Source: JAVVUJ01 sp964461765 (lineage in GTDB: Bacteria; Bacillota; Clostridia; Peptostreptococcales; Anaerovoracaceae). From it: 44,315 nucleotides of DNA. The stretch covers positions 1 to 44,315 of the forward strand of contig CAYWVS010000019.1 of assembly GCA_964461765.1 (NCBI GenBank). Reading direction: 5' to 3'. Below are positions 8,405 through 17,246 of the stretch, in pieces. The notes beneath the pieces are model-generated. The model was not told the origin of the DNA. It searched no databases and saw only the letters and a program-made list of their open reading frames with translations. The first letter of the stretch is position 1; every line of letters starts with the position of its first letter. Made by a program: the position numbers and the translations under genes.

Positions 8405-9391
8405 ATGGATAAGATTATCAGGATTGAACAGATAAATAAATTTTATGGGAAAAATCAAGTTCTGAGGGACATACAGTTGGAAATTAACAAAGGGGAATTG
8501 GTATGCCTGTTAGGTCCTTCCGGTTGTGGGAAATCAACTTTATTGAGAATTCTGGCAGGATTGGAGCTTCCCAGCAGTGGCAAAGTATTTTTAAAGGGTG
8601 ACGACGTAACGACAACTCCTCCGGGAAAGAGAAATTTTGGTATTGTGTTTCAGTCCTATGCTTTGTTTCCTAACTTGACTGCCTTTGAAAATGTTGCATA
8701 TGGTTTGAGATGTAAAAAAATATCGGAAGAAGCAATTAAAAATACAGTAAATCATATGTTTGAAATTATCCGCCTTGAGGATGCGAAATACAGATATCCC
8801 GCACAGATGTCAGGTGGAGAACAGCAACGTGTGGCACTGGCCAGAGCCTTGGCAGTAAATCCGGACTTTCTGCTGTTGGATGAACCTCTATCGGCTTTGG
8901 ATGCGAAGGTAAGGTTGAAGCTTAGGCGGCAAATATGCTCTATCCAAAAGGAATTGGGCTTGACTACCATCATGGTAACCCATGATCAGGATGAAGCCTT
9001 GACTATGGCCGATCGAATCGTAGTGATGAACCGAGCTGAAATTATGCAGTCCGGTACCCCTGTAGAAATTTATGAAAATCCTGTAAATCACTTTGTAGCT
9101 GACTTTATCGGCAGTATTAATTTCATCCATGAAGACTCTGAAATTTCAGCTATTAGACCTGAACATGTACACCTTTATTTTGAAAGGCAAAGGGATTCCC
9201 ATCATGCTGTCATTAAAGGCATCGAATTCCGAGGTGGCGTTTATCGAATTTTAGCTGAATTGACTCATATCACCGGAAATCAGGAAATACTCATAGATGT
9301 GTCTGCAAACCTTATGAATCCTAATAATATTTCTTGTGGAAAAGAAATTTATATAGATTTTAAAAATGATAAAGTTTTAAAGTTTGCTTAA
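8405..9391 (+). CDS. phnT: Phosphonate-type ABC transporter ATPase
   Basis: ATP-binding subunit of the importer, 328 aa. Walker A is GPSGCGKST (about 37-45), the signature is MSGGEQQR, Walker B is LLLDEPLSALD, and the switch histidine lies in MVTHDQDEA. A C-terminal regulatory (TOBE-like) part covers about 235-328, giving the length and layout of the PotA/FbpC/PhnT2 group. ATG start with AAAAAAGGTGATCAC upstream. A 149-bp gap with possible RNA structure separates it from phnS, and the permease gene follows after 39 bp. The substrate is inferred from the binding protein. Confidence 0.85.
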   Translation: MDKIIRIEQINKFYGKNQVLRDIQLEINKGELVCLLGPSGCGKSTLLRILAGLELPSSGKVFLKGDDVTTTPPGKRNFGIVFQSYALFPNLTAFENVAYGLRCKKISEEAIKNTVNHMFEIIRLEDAKYRYPAQMSGGEQQRVALARALAVNPDFLLLDEPLSALDAKVRLKLRRQICSIQKELGLTTIMVTHDQDEALTMADRIVVMNRAEIMQSGTPVEIYENPVNHFVADFIGSINFIHEDSEISAIRPEHVHLYFERQRDSHHAVIKGIEFRGGVYRILAELTHITGNQEILIDVSANLMNPNNISCGKEIYIDFKNDKVLKFA

Positions 9392-9430
9392 TTAAATTAA
9401 GCAACATCTTAGGAGAGGGAAGAAGATAGT

Positions 9431-11128
9431 ATGAAAGGTTTATTTAATTCATTGGATCGAGAAAGTATCATTCAAAGATTTATCGTGGTTGCTATTTTCT
9501 TTCTCTTGTTTACGTTTTTGATATTACCCTTAAGTGTTCTTTTTATAAGAGCCTTTCAAGATAATAAGGGGCAATTGATTTGGTTATCACAATTTGCAAC
9601 CTACTTTTCTTCTCCCAATATGATTCGCTCCCTCTTTAATTCTATATACATATCGTTTTTCTCAATGATCATTTCCGTTTCACTGGCATTTATCATGGCT
9701 TATTGCATTTCAAGAAAAAATATCCCCTTTAAAAAGAGCATTCAATTTATTGCAATGCTACCCTTATTTGCTCCCACCATGCTTTTGGGCGTGTGTCTTA
9801 TATATTTGTTTGGAAATCAAGGTTTACTGACGAAGTTGGGTATGGTAATACCTCTTTATGGAAAAGTGGGAATTATTATAGCGGAGTCCATCTTTTGCTT
9901 TCCTGTTGCTCTCATGATACTGATTATCGCATTCTCCTCCGCAGATTATCGGTATTATGAGGCGGCGGAAGTAATGGGGGCAAGCCCTTTAAAAAAATTG
10001 ATTACCATAACATTACCTAATGTAAAATATGGCTTGATCAGTGCCATGTTTGTCTGCTTTACCTATAGCTTTACAGATTTTGGAGCACCTGCCATAGTGG
10101 GAGGCAACTATAATGTTTTGGCAACGGATATTTATAAACAGGTAATAGGCCAGCAAAACTTTAACATGGGAGCAGTAGTGGGAATCATCATGATGATCCC
10201 CGCAGTAGTATCCTTTTTTGTAGATCGATATGCCACTAGTAAGCAAGGTGCAACTCTAAATGCAAAGTCTACTTCCTATATTATAAAACCTCATTTTCCT
10301 TCAGATGCAGCGGCGATAACTTACTGTAGCCTGATTTCAACACTATTGATACTTTTCTTTGCCATATGCTTATTCGCATCCTTGGTGACCATGTGGCCTT
10401 ACAATTTGGACTTAACCTTGTCTCATTATGATTTTAAGAAGGCTCTGGGTGACGGGGGAAATTTTATCCTCTTTAACTCCATTTTTGTGGCAGGATTGAC
10501 GGCTATCATTGGTACTATTTTAGCCTTTTTAGCGGCATATGCTGTAGAGAAGGTTCAAGTCATGCCCAAAATTCGAAGGGGAATCTACTTTCTTTCTATA
10601 GCACCTATGGCCATACCCGGAACTGTGGTAGGATTATCCTTTGTGCTGTTTTTTAACCCCAGATTTTTTTCCATCCCCTTTACCCAGTATTCTTTGGTAA
10701 ACGCAGGAAATATACTCTATGGTACATATGCCATTTTGGTGGTTGCCAATATCATCCACTATTTTTCAGTACCTTTTGTAACGGCTTCTACAGCTTTAAA
10801 AAAATTGGACAAGGATTTTGAAGTGGTCTCTCGTTCCTTAAATGTTCCTTTTTATAGAACCTTAAGAAAGATTACACTTCCCTTGTGTAAAAGTGCAATC
10901 TTTGAAATGATGGTATTTTATTTTGTCAATTCTATGATTACCATTTCTGCAGTTGTATTCCTATATACACCATTGACCAAACTAACGTCAATTTCCATTT
11001 TAAACATGAGAGATGCAGGGGATATCGCAGAGGCAGCCGCCATGAGTATGTTCTTGTTCTTTATTAATTTGGGAATCAGATTGGTGTATGAGATATTACG
11101 AGCTCGTCAAGCATCTTCAAGGACATAA
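9431..11128 (+). CDS. phnU: Fused two-domain ABC permease, phosphonate type
   Basis: Membrane permease of 565 aa with about twelve spans, formed by two MetI-like permease halves in one chain (about 10-285 and 295-560). Each half has its coupling loop: EAAEVMGASPLKKLITITLPN in the first, and a weaker one, VVSRSLNVPFYRTLRKITLPL, in the second. Fused permeases of this size are typical of the putative 2-aminoethylphosphonate (PhnU2) and Fe(III) families. With the binding protein upstream, the phosphonate reading is preferred. Good ribosome binding site (AGGAGAGGGAAG). No clear terminator follows before the convergent mgtC-like gene. Confidence 0.82.
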   Translation: MKGLFNSLDRESIIQRFIVVAIFFLLFTFLILPLSVLFIRAFQDNKGQLIWLSQFATYFSSPNMIRSLFNSIYISFFSMIISVSLAFIMAYCISRKNIPFKKSIQFIAMLPLFAPTMLLGVCLIYLFGNQGLLTKLGMVIPLYGKVGIIIAESIFCFPVALMILIIAFSSADYRYYEAAEVMGASPLKKLITITLPNVKYGLISAMFVCFTYSFTDFGAPAIVGGNYNVLATDIYKQVIGQQNFNMGAVVGIIMMIPAVVSFFVDRYATSKQGATLNAKSTSYIIKPHFPSDAAAITYCSLISTLLILFFAICLFASLVTMWPYNLDLTLSHYDFKKALGDGGNFILFNSIFVAGLTAIIGTILAFLAAYAVEKVQVMPKIRRGIYFLSIAPMAIPGTVVGLSFVLFFNPRFFSIPFTQYSLVNAGNILYGTYAILVVANIIHYFSVPFVTASTALKKLDKDFEVVSRSLNVPFYRTLRKITLPLCKSAIFEMMVFYFVNSMITISAVVFLYTPLTKLTSISILNMRDAGDIAEAAAMSMFLFFINLGIRLVYEILRARQASSRT

Positions 11129-11223
11129 CTCTTGAATCCGTTAAATAGATGAAACTATAAAATTCCCATTAGTAGACAAGCTTTAAATTCGGTTATATTT
11201 TCCTTCCCAATAACCCCTCAAGG

Positions 11224-11949
11224 CTAAATTTCCTCTGCCAAATAAACCCCTTCAGCAGATTCCAATTCCTCTAAAATCTCATATCGATTTTTTCCTTTTG
11301 GTAGCCTGAGGCAAAGGTGCAGACCAATAAAACCCTCGGGACCGATTTCAGAACGGCTGATGTTTGTTTCATGAACTATAATATCCTGAGAACGAATCTG
11401 GTAAACCAGATTTTTTAAATGATATATATCATTAATTTCTAAATAAATATCCATGGCTCTAGATTGTTGATAAACTCGATGCTCTAATTTTGGCAATAAT
11501 GCCAAACTGATGTATACCAATAATGAAGCTATGATAGCACCCATGTAAAAACCGATGCCGATGGCTAAACCGATACACGCAGAGGCCCAAAGTCCTGCTG
11601 CGGTGGTGAGACCTTTTATTTTATGCTTACCTGTGACCAAGATGGTTCCCACACCAAGGAAGCCTACCCCTGTAATGACCTGAGCTCCCAGTCTGGTAGG
11701 ATCGCTGGTGGAGGCCATAGTTTCGCAGACAAATTGATTTGTAAGCATGGCCATGGCGGCTCCTACACATACTAATATATGGGTTCGAAAACCTGCAGCT
11801 TGCTTGTTGGCACCTCTTTCCAAACCGATGACGCCCCCTAGGAATACCGCCATTATTAGTCGAACAAGGATGGAAAGGGTAGTAACCTGTTGTAAATGTA
11901 AAGAAGCAATATGCCAAATTTCTATCCAATAATTCAATTTATTCACCAT
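11224..11949 (-). CDS. MgtC/SapB family membrane protein
   Basis: Inner-membrane protein of 241 aa. Residues about 25-160 hold four or five hydrophobic segments and the family core GGVIGLERGANKQAAGFRTH, followed by LVCVGAAMAML and ITGVGFLGVGTIL. A soluble C-terminal domain (about 165-241) resembles the ACT-like tail of longer MgtC proteins. Family members are tied to survival at low magnesium and to control of ATP synthase or phosphate uptake. Beside the phosphate genes that is suggestive, but its role here is not shown by the sequence. It is read toward phnU and divergently from the Fic-like gene. No magnesium riboswitch is evident in the short upstream region. Confidence 0.88.
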   Translation of the reverse strand: MVNKLNYWIEIWHIASLHLQQVTTLSILVRLIMAVFLGGVIGLERGANKQAAGFRTHILVCVGAAMAMLTNQFVCETMASTSDPTRLGAQVITGVGFLGVGTILVTGKHKIKGLTTAAGLWASACIGLAIGIGFYMGAIIASLLVYISLALLPKLEHRVYQQSRAMDIYLEINDIYHLKNLVYQIRSQDIIVHETNISRSEIGPEGFIGLHLCLRLPKGKNRYEILEELESAEGVYLAEEI

Positions 11950-11957
11950 TTTCCCTA

Positions 11958-11987
11958 TTGCAATATGCTGATATATGGTAGTATTAT
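11958..11987 (+). promoter_or_regulatory. Candidate promoter of the Fic-like gene
   Basis: TTGCAA at 11958-11963 and TATTAT at 11982-11987 are separated by 18 bp, about 75 bp ahead of the start at 12063. TTGCAA as a -35 recurs upstream of murB and of the response regulator at 28571. Reading is by eye. Confidence 0.4.
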
Positions 11988-12062
11988 ATAGAAAAGTGTA
12001 CTTTTATGCAACTGCTGTATGAAAAATAATATTCTTTCCATACTATGACGGGGAGTAAATAT

Positions 12063-12782
12063 ATGTATAGAGAAATTAAAAAACGAAAGGTTATATTGGA
12101 AAGCCGAAAGCCTTATGAAATTGATATTGTAAATTACATCAACGAATATAATCTGACGGATTGTATCTATACGTCTATGAAGCTGGATGGAAGCGCCATA
12201 ACGAAAGAAGCCGTCAATAAGATTTTAAAGGGAGAATTTGTGGATAATGCAACCCTTGGGGATCACGTTCTCATTGAAAATTATAAAAATACAATGCGAG
12301 CATTATACCAAATGTTGGATTTAAAGATTTCCCTGGACATAAAATGTATCAATAAATTTTATAAGATTTTGTCAGGAGAAGAAGAGCCGGAGTATCGAAA
12401 GTCAAACCCGGTTTTGTTCCAATATGACTACAATCCACCCCATCCTCAGGATGTAGAGGAGCGTTTACATCTGATGATGCAATGGCTTTATCGGCAGGAT
12501 GAGTTTTCTAACCCCATAGAAAAGGCAGTGCTGATCCATTGTAGAATCATAGAAATCTACCCCTTTGAGAAATTTACTGAAGCCATAGCTCGAATGTCTA
12601 TGAATTATATTCTATTGTCAGAGGGTTATCCGCCGGTGGGAATCACTCTCAGTGAGACGGAATACAACGGTGCCATTGCCGGGTACCTGAAAAATGAAGA
12701 AATCCAGCCTTTATATCACTCCGTGGAACGAAGTATTTATAATAAGCTGGAAATCATTTTGCAATTGACTAGTATTGATTAA
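12063..12782 (+). CDS. Fic-fold protein with degenerate active site
   Basis: Protein of 239 aa with the Fic/DOC domain layout. The N-terminal region has SMKLDGSAIT (about 38-47), in the place of the inhibitory-helix motif (S/T)xxxEG, with Asp for Glu. The domain core (about 155-190) ends in MNYILLSEGYPPVGI, as active Fic proteins do after their HPFxxGNGR loop. Here the loop reads YPFEKFTEAIAR (from Y166): the catalytic His is Tyr, the GNG glycines are gone, and only the final Arg remains. AMP transfer is therefore unlikely. I start at ATG 12063 after GGGGAG rather than ATG 12045. The reading frame is intact over its full length, which argues for a retained, non-enzymatic role rather than decay. 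Confidence 0.8.
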   Translation: MYREIKKRKVILESRKPYEIDIVNYINEYNLTDCIYTSMKLDGSAITKEAVNKILKGEFVDNATLGDHVLIENYKNTMRALYQMLDLKISLDIKCINKFYKILSGEEEPEYRKSNPVLFQYDYNPPHPQDVEERLHLMMQWLYRQDEFSNPIEKAVLIHCRIIEIYPFEKFTEAIARMSMNYILLSEGYPPVGITLSETEYNGAIAGYLKNEEIQPLYHSVERSIYNKLEIILQLTSID

Positions 12783-12836
12783 TGTTCTGATTTCATTGTT
12801 TAAAAATATATATTTTAAGAAATTTATAACTATTAA

Positions 12837-12864
12837 TTTTATTAAAATTAATTTTTTAATAAAA
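12837..12864. terminator. AT-only hairpin between convergent genes
   Basis: TTTTATTAAA (12837-12846) pairs with TTTAATAAAA (12855-12864) around an 8-base loop. It lies between the convergent Fic-like and argG genes and could end both transcripts. With no GC pairs it is weak, and the region is almost pure A/T, so chance is a real alternative. Confidence 0.25.
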
Positions 12865-12893
12865 ATTTTCCACTAATTCCAATTTTTATGAAC

Positions 12894-14162
12894 TTATCCC
12901 CAGAATTCGCCGGCTTTAAGCACTTTTTTACCTAAATGTTCATGTCCATTTTTGTCTTTCGCTAAGCTTTGATTCATGATGGCTCGGATTTTTAAGGATA
13001 ACGCGTATAGGTTGATGAATCCTTCTGCATCCTTTTGGTTATACACCTCATCCTTACTAAAGGTAGCGAACTCTTCGTTGTAGAGGGAATAGATGGATTT
13101 TGCACCTGCTGATGTGGCAGAACCCTTGTAAAGCTTCATACGAACTACTCCGGTAACAATCTTTTGTGTGGAATCTACAAAAGCATCGATAGCCTCTCTC
13201 AAAGGAGTAAACCATAATCCGTCATATACCAATTCTGCATATTTCATGGACACAATATTCTTATAAGCGGTAGTGTTTCGATCAAGTACCAATTTTTCTA
13301 AGGCTTTGTGAGCAGCATATAAAATGGTGCCTCCCGGTGTTTCATAAACGCCTCTGGATTTCATGCCTACCAATCTGTTTTCCACTATGTCAATTTGACC
13401 AACACCGTTGTCTCCACCCAGTTTGTTTAACTTTCTCAGCAAATCTACAGGATCCATATCCTCACCGTCAAGGGCTACGGGAATACCTTCGATAAAGCTG
13501 ATCTCTACATAGGTAGGAGTTTCGGGAGCCTTTTCAGGTGGCACACTGAGTACGAAAATATCATCCTTATGTTCGTTCCAAGGATTTTCCAAATTGCCAC
13601 CTTCGTGACTGATGTGCCAGATGTTTTCATCTCTGCTATAAATTTTTTCGGCGGTTTGAGCGATGGGAATGTTGTGCTTTGCAGCATATTCGATACAATC
13701 CTCCCTAGATTTTAAATCCCAAATTCTCCAAGGGGCTACGATAGCAATAGAAGGGTCTAAAGCTTTTATGGTAGCCTCGAAACGAACCTGATCATTTCCT
13801 TTTCCTGTGCAACCGTGGGCGATGAGATGACTGTCTTCCGCTTGTGCGATTTTTACCAATTCCTTTGCGATCAAAGGTCTCGCCATGGAGGTTCCCAGTA
13901 AGTAATCTCCCTCATAAACTGCCCCGGCCTTTAAAGTAGGCCATATGTAATCTGTAATAAACTCCTTTGTCACATCTATAACATATACATTGGAAGCACC
14001 TGTATCATAAGCTTTTTTCTCGATGGCTTTAAAATCTTCCTCTTGTCCTACGTTAATACAAGCGGCAATTACATCATAATCATAAGTTTCCTTTAACCAA
14101 GTTACGATAACGGAAGTGTCCAGACCTCCCGAGTAAGCTAATATTACTTTTTCTTTTGCCAT
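12894..14162 (-). CDS. argG: Argininosuccinate synthase
   Basis: Cytoplasmic enzyme joining citrulline and aspartate with ATP to make argininosuccinate, 422 aa (family usually 400-450). The N terminus has the ATP-pyrophosphatase loop AYSGGLDTSV (about 9-18). Further on come AHGCTGKGNDQVRFE (about 119-133), which binds citrulline/aspartate, and ISHEGGNLENPW. All are intact. It stands alone: argH, which normally follows, is not in the window. It is preceded on its own strand by a clear promoter and a dyad (see 14208-14281). It is convergent with the Fic-like gene. Confidence 0.96.
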   Translation of the reverse strand: MAKEKVILAYSGGLDTSVIVTWLKETYDYDVIAACINVGQEEDFKAIEKKAYDTGASNVYVIDVTKEFITDYIWPTLKAGAVYEGDYLLGTSMARPLIAKELVKIAQAEDSHLIAHGCTGKGNDQVRFEATIKALDPSIAIVAPWRIWDLKSREDCIEYAAKHNIPIAQTAEKIYSRDENIWHISHEGGNLENPWNEHKDDIFVLSVPPEKAPETPTYVEISFIEGIPVALDGEDMDPVDLLRKLNKLGGDNGVGQIDIVENRLVGMKSRGVYETPGGTILYAAHKALEKLVLDRNTTAYKNIVSMKYAELVYDGLWFTPLREAIDAFVDSTQKIVTGVVRMKLYKGSATSAGAKSIYSLYNEEFATFSKDEVYNQKDAEGFINLYALSLKIRAIMNQSLAKDKNGHEHLGKKVLKAGEFWG

Positions 14163-14207
14163 AATGTTTTTCCTTTCTTTTAAAGCCTGTTGGGCTGATT
14201 ATATAAA

Positions 14208-14281
14208 TGTAAATTTCAACATAATTTACACTTTTGTTTTTGTATGAAAACAGTATAACATATTTAAATATTAGAATGCAA
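14208..14281 (-). promoter_or_regulatory. argG promoter with leader dyad
   Basis: On the minus strand, TTGCAT (14276-14281) and TATACT (14252-14257) form -35/-10 hexamers 18 bp apart. Between the likely start point and argG lies a perfect dyad TGTAAATT-N7-AATTTACA (14208-14230), which could be an operator. It is not a clear match to the usual ARG box. With the murB promoter (14415-14443), this accounts for most of 14163-14532. The 65-codon frame at 14234-14431 has no ribosome binding site and I do not call it. Confidence 0.5.
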
Positions 14282-14414
14282 CTAGTAATTTATAATTATG
14301 CAAAAAAATCTTTTAAAATGAATAATTATTCATTTGGTTATTTGTGCAAATTAAGTTTAAGTTTAAGGAGTGAAAAATCAAATGATTTCTTAGATTTAAT
14401 GATTGGAATTCATC

Positions 14415-14443
14415 TTGCAAAAGTCCTATGAATTTAATATAAT
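14415..14443 (+). promoter_or_regulatory. Promoter of the murB operon
   Basis: TTGCAA (14415-14420) and a consensus TATAAT (14438-14443) are 17 bp apart, 90 bp before the murB start. This is the best sigma-A-type promoter near the cluster. Confidence 0.6.
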
Positions 14444-14532
14444 ATAGGAAGTAACAAACACTAACATACATGACAATTATAAATGAATTTGATCTTTTAC
14501 ATAGACGATATCACAGGAGGAGGAGCAGGACA

Positions 14533-15447
14533 TTGAATATAGAAGAAGTTTATAATCAATTTTTAAAAGTAATAAAAAAATCAAGAATTAAAAAACATGT
14601 TAATATGACCAAATATACATCCTTTAAAGCCGGGGGGGAGGCTTCCTTGATGATCACTCCCAAAAACGAAGAAGAATTGAGTAACGTGGTGAAGACCATT
14701 TCCGAAGTGAAGTGTGATTACTTTATCATGGGAAATGGAACCAACCTTTTGGTTCGTGATGGAGGATTTGACGGAGTTATTGTCCGTATTAGCGATTATT
14801 TTAACAATATCAGCTTGGAGGGAAATACCTTAACGGTGCAATCCGGTGCATTGTTAGCTACTGTAGCCAGAACTGCCATGGTTCATTCTATGGCAGGCTT
14901 GGAGTTTGCCAGCGGTATTCCGGGAAGCGTAGGCGGTGCTGTAGCCATGAACGGCGGAGCCTATGGCGGGGAAATAAAGGACATTATAATAGAAGCTAAG
15001 GTGATGGATAGTCAGGGAAACATCTTTACCATGACCAAGGATGAATTGGATTTAGGTTACAGAACCAGTGCTGTACAAAATAAAAATTACATAGTTTTAG
15101 AAGCAAAATTTATGCTTGAAGCCGGGGATAAGAATGTGATTAAGGAACGCATGAAAGCTCTCACAAAGCAGAGAAATGAGAAGCAACCTGTACAGCTGCC
15201 AAGTGCCGGTAGTTTTTTTAAGAGACCGGAGGGACATTTTGCGGGTAAGTTAATAGAGGATGCCAGCTTAAAGGGGCTGACTTTGGGGGGAGCTCAAGTC
15301 TCTGACATGCATGCAGGGTTTATCGTCAATATTGGCAATGCCACGGCTACGGATATTATAAATCTAATGGCCCTTGTCCAGACTACAGTAATGGATCAGT
15401 CGGGCATTTTACTTGAGCCGGAAGTGAAGATCATCGGTAAGCTATAA
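14533..15447 (+). CDS. murB: UDP-N-acetylenolpyruvoylglucosamine reductase
   Basis: FAD enzyme of peptidoglycan synthesis that reduces UDP-GlcNAc-enolpyruvate to UDP-MurNAc, 304 aa. It shows the MurB start MTKYTSFKAGG (about 25-35), the FAD-binding segments GNGTNLLVRDGGFDG and FASGIPGSVGGAVAMNGGAYGGE, and the C-terminal PSAGSFFKRPEG with the catalytic serine. The short form, lacking the extra loop, is the type II enzyme of Bacillota. I choose TTG at 14533 because AGGAGGAGGAG lies just upstream. The frame runs back to 14470, but that would add an Arg-rich tail unlike the family. First gene of murB-PHP-rapZ-(kce)-whiA. Confidence 0.95.
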   Translation: MNIEEVYNQFLKVIKKSRIKKHVNMTKYTSFKAGGEASLMITPKNEEELSNVVKTISEVKCDYFIMGNGTNLLVRDGGFDGVIVRISDYFNNISLEGNTLTVQSGALLATVARTAMVHSMAGLEFASGIPGSVGGAVAMNGGAYGGEIKDIIIEAKVMDSQGNIFTMTKDELDLGYRTSAVQNKNYIVLEAKFMLEAGDKNVIKERMKALTKQRNEKQPVQLPSAGSFFKRPEGHFAGKLIEDASLKGLTLGGAQVSDMHAGFIVNIGNATATDIINLMALVQTTVMDQSGILLEPEVKIIGKL

Positions 15448-15568
15448 TCAGAAGCACAAGAAATGGAAAAATGATAAAAAATAAAATACAATGTAATAAC
15501 TTATAATAATAATATAAGATGAAATTTTAAAGGGCGAATCATAATAAAAAAGGGGAAAAAAAGAGAAA

Positions 15569-16345
15569 GTGAGGGAAAATCATTTGGAAAAAACCGCATT
15601 AAAATACAAGTTGAGTTATGATCTTCATACCCACACCGTATTTTCTCACGGTAAGGGGACTATTGAGGACAATGTGATAGCCGCCATTGGGATGGGACTT
15701 CAAGCTATAGGTATTTCTGATCATGGCCCGGGTCATGTGACTTATGGGGTAAAGCGGGATGCTTTTCCCGTTATGAGAAAAGAGGTGGACAGGCTTTCGG
15801 TATTATATCCTGAAATTAAGATACTGTTAGGTGTGGAAGCCAATATTATCAACCCTTCAGGTCTCACGGATGTATCCCGAGAGGATAAGAAATATTTGGA
15901 TTTCTTTTTAGCGGGCTACCATTATGGAATCTTTGGAGAGGACAAACTAAAATCTTTATTTTTACACGGGGAAAATTGGGTTTATTCTCATTCAAAACTT
16001 GTTCGAAAAAATACCAAGGTTTATAATACCGAGTTAGTAGTCAATGCCATTTACAACAATAAAGTAAATGTTTTGACCCATCCCGGCGATAAGGGCGCTT
16101 TTTTTATGGATGAAATTGCCAAAGCCTGTGCTGATACGGGTACCTTGCTTGAAATCAGCAATTGGCACAAGAATTTAACGGTAAGTGAGATTCGTCAAGT
16201 AGCAAAATATGACGTAAAGTTTATCATTAGCAGTGATGCCCACTCCCCTGAGAAGGTCGGTACCTGTGACCGTGGGGTGGAGAGGGCTAAAAAGGCCAAT
16301 TTAGATTTAAGTAGGATTGTTAATCTGGAGGTGAATGAATCGTGA
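15569..16345 (+). CDS. PHP-domain phosphoesterase
   Basis: Metal-dependent phosphoesterase of the PHP family, 258 aa. Metal ligands seen are HTH in YDLHTHTVFSHGKG (about 19-32), ISDHGPGH, GVEANI, FLAGYHYG, LTHPGD, and the C-terminal SSDAHSP. This gene regularly lies between murB and rapZ in Clostridia. Its substrate is unknown, and it is often labelled a histidinol-phosphatase-like protein. Two starts are possible: GTG 15569 (given) or TTG 15584, which has GAGGGA at a better distance. The stop overlaps the GTG start of rapZ by 4 bp, so the two are coupled. Confidence 0.85.
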   Translation: MRENHLEKTALKYKLSYDLHTHTVFSHGKGTIEDNVIAAIGMGLQAIGISDHGPGHVTYGVKRDAFPVMRKEVDRLSVLYPEIKILLGVEANIINPSGLTDVSREDKKYLDFFLAGYHYGIFGEDKLKSLFLHGENWVYSHSKLVRKNTKVYNTELVVNAIYNNKVNVLTHPGDKGAFFMDEIAKACADTGTLLEISNWHKNLTVSEIRQVAKYDVKFIISSDAHSPEKVGTCDRGVERAKKANLDLSRIVNLEVNES

Positions 16346-17190
16346 ATGTAGTAATCGTTACAGGACTTTCGGGTGCGGGAAAAAGTCAGGCTATCCATTG
16401 TATGGAGGATTTGGGTTATTATTGCATAGATAATATGCCCCCCGCCTTGATTAAAGATTTTGTAACCCTCTGTTCTCAAGGAAATGCAAAGATTGAACAG
16501 GCTGCATTTGTAATCGACATTCGTGGAGGAGAATTTTTTGATCAATTAAAGCATAGCTTAAAAAATCTCAAAGATATGGGTTTTGAATATAAAGTCATGT
16601 TCTTAGAGGCATCGGATGAAGTGCTCATTAGGAGGTTTAATGAAACCAGAAGAAGTCATCCTTTGGCAGAAAGCGGTTCTATTTTAGATGGCATATCCAA
16701 GGAAAGAATGCGGCTAACGGAAATTAGAAATGACTCAGACTTTATTATTGACACATCTAACATGAAATCGGCAATGTTGCGTGAAGAGATTAATAAGCTG
16801 CTAATCATGGGTCAAAATTCCGATACATTTACTATCACCGTTAAATCCTTCGGATATAAAAATGGCATTCCCTTAGACGGGGATATGGTATTTGATATGA
16901 GGTTTATACCCAACCCTTTTTATTTATCCAGTATGAAAAAGCTTACAGGAAACAGTAAAAAGGTTCAGGATTACGTAATGAAATTTCCCGAGACCAAAGA
17001 ATTTGTTAAGAATGTGGATAAATTGATCAATGATTTGATTCCTCACTACTGTAGGGAGGGAAAGTATCATTTGGTTTTAGCTTTTGGTTGCACGGGAGGT
17101 CAACATAGGTCTGTAACCATGGCTAATATTTTTTCAGATATTCTTAAGAAGCAGGGAAAGCGGGTCATTAAGGTTCATCGAGACTTATAG
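16342..17190 (+). CDS. rapZ: RNase adapter / nucleotide-binding protein RapZ (YvcJ)
   Basis: P-loop protein of 282 aa. The Walker A motif GLSGAGKS is at 8-15, followed by the family segments EDLGYYCIDNMPPAL and ETRRSHPL. The conserved C-terminal domain ends in FGCTGGQHRSVTMANI. In E. coli RapZ guides RNase E to the glmZ RNA, and in Bacillus YvcJ has a nucleotide-binding role linked to competence. The exact role in Clostridia is not settled. The GTG start overlaps the PHP gene (GTGA). In related genomes yvcK usually comes next, but here a beta-keto acid cleavage enzyme does. Confidence 0.93.
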   Translation: MNVVIVTGLSGAGKSQAIHCMEDLGYYCIDNMPPALIKDFVTLCSQGNAKIEQAAFVIDIRGGEFFDQLKHSLKNLKDMGFEYKVMFLEASDEVLIRRFNETRRSHPLAESGSILDGISKERMRLTEIRNDSDFIIDTSNMKSAMLREEINKLLIMGQNSDTFTITVKSFGYKNGIPLDGDMVFDMRFIPNPFYLSSMKKLTGNSKKVQDYVMKFPETKEFVKNVDKLINDLIPHYCREGKYHLVLAFGCTGGQHRSVTMANIFSDILKKQGKRVIKVHRDL

Positions 17191-17246
17191 AGCTTTATCT
17201 CTTATACATTAATTCTATTTAAAACAAATAATTGGAGGGAAAACAC

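Noticed and set aside
7182..11128. Ferric-iron (Afu/Fbp) transporter
   Set aside because: The fused permease fits both, but the binding protein's RDSTGIITAKLLAEKDNP and ASSGTG pattern and the Pho context favour phosphonate; iron is kept as a minor alternative.
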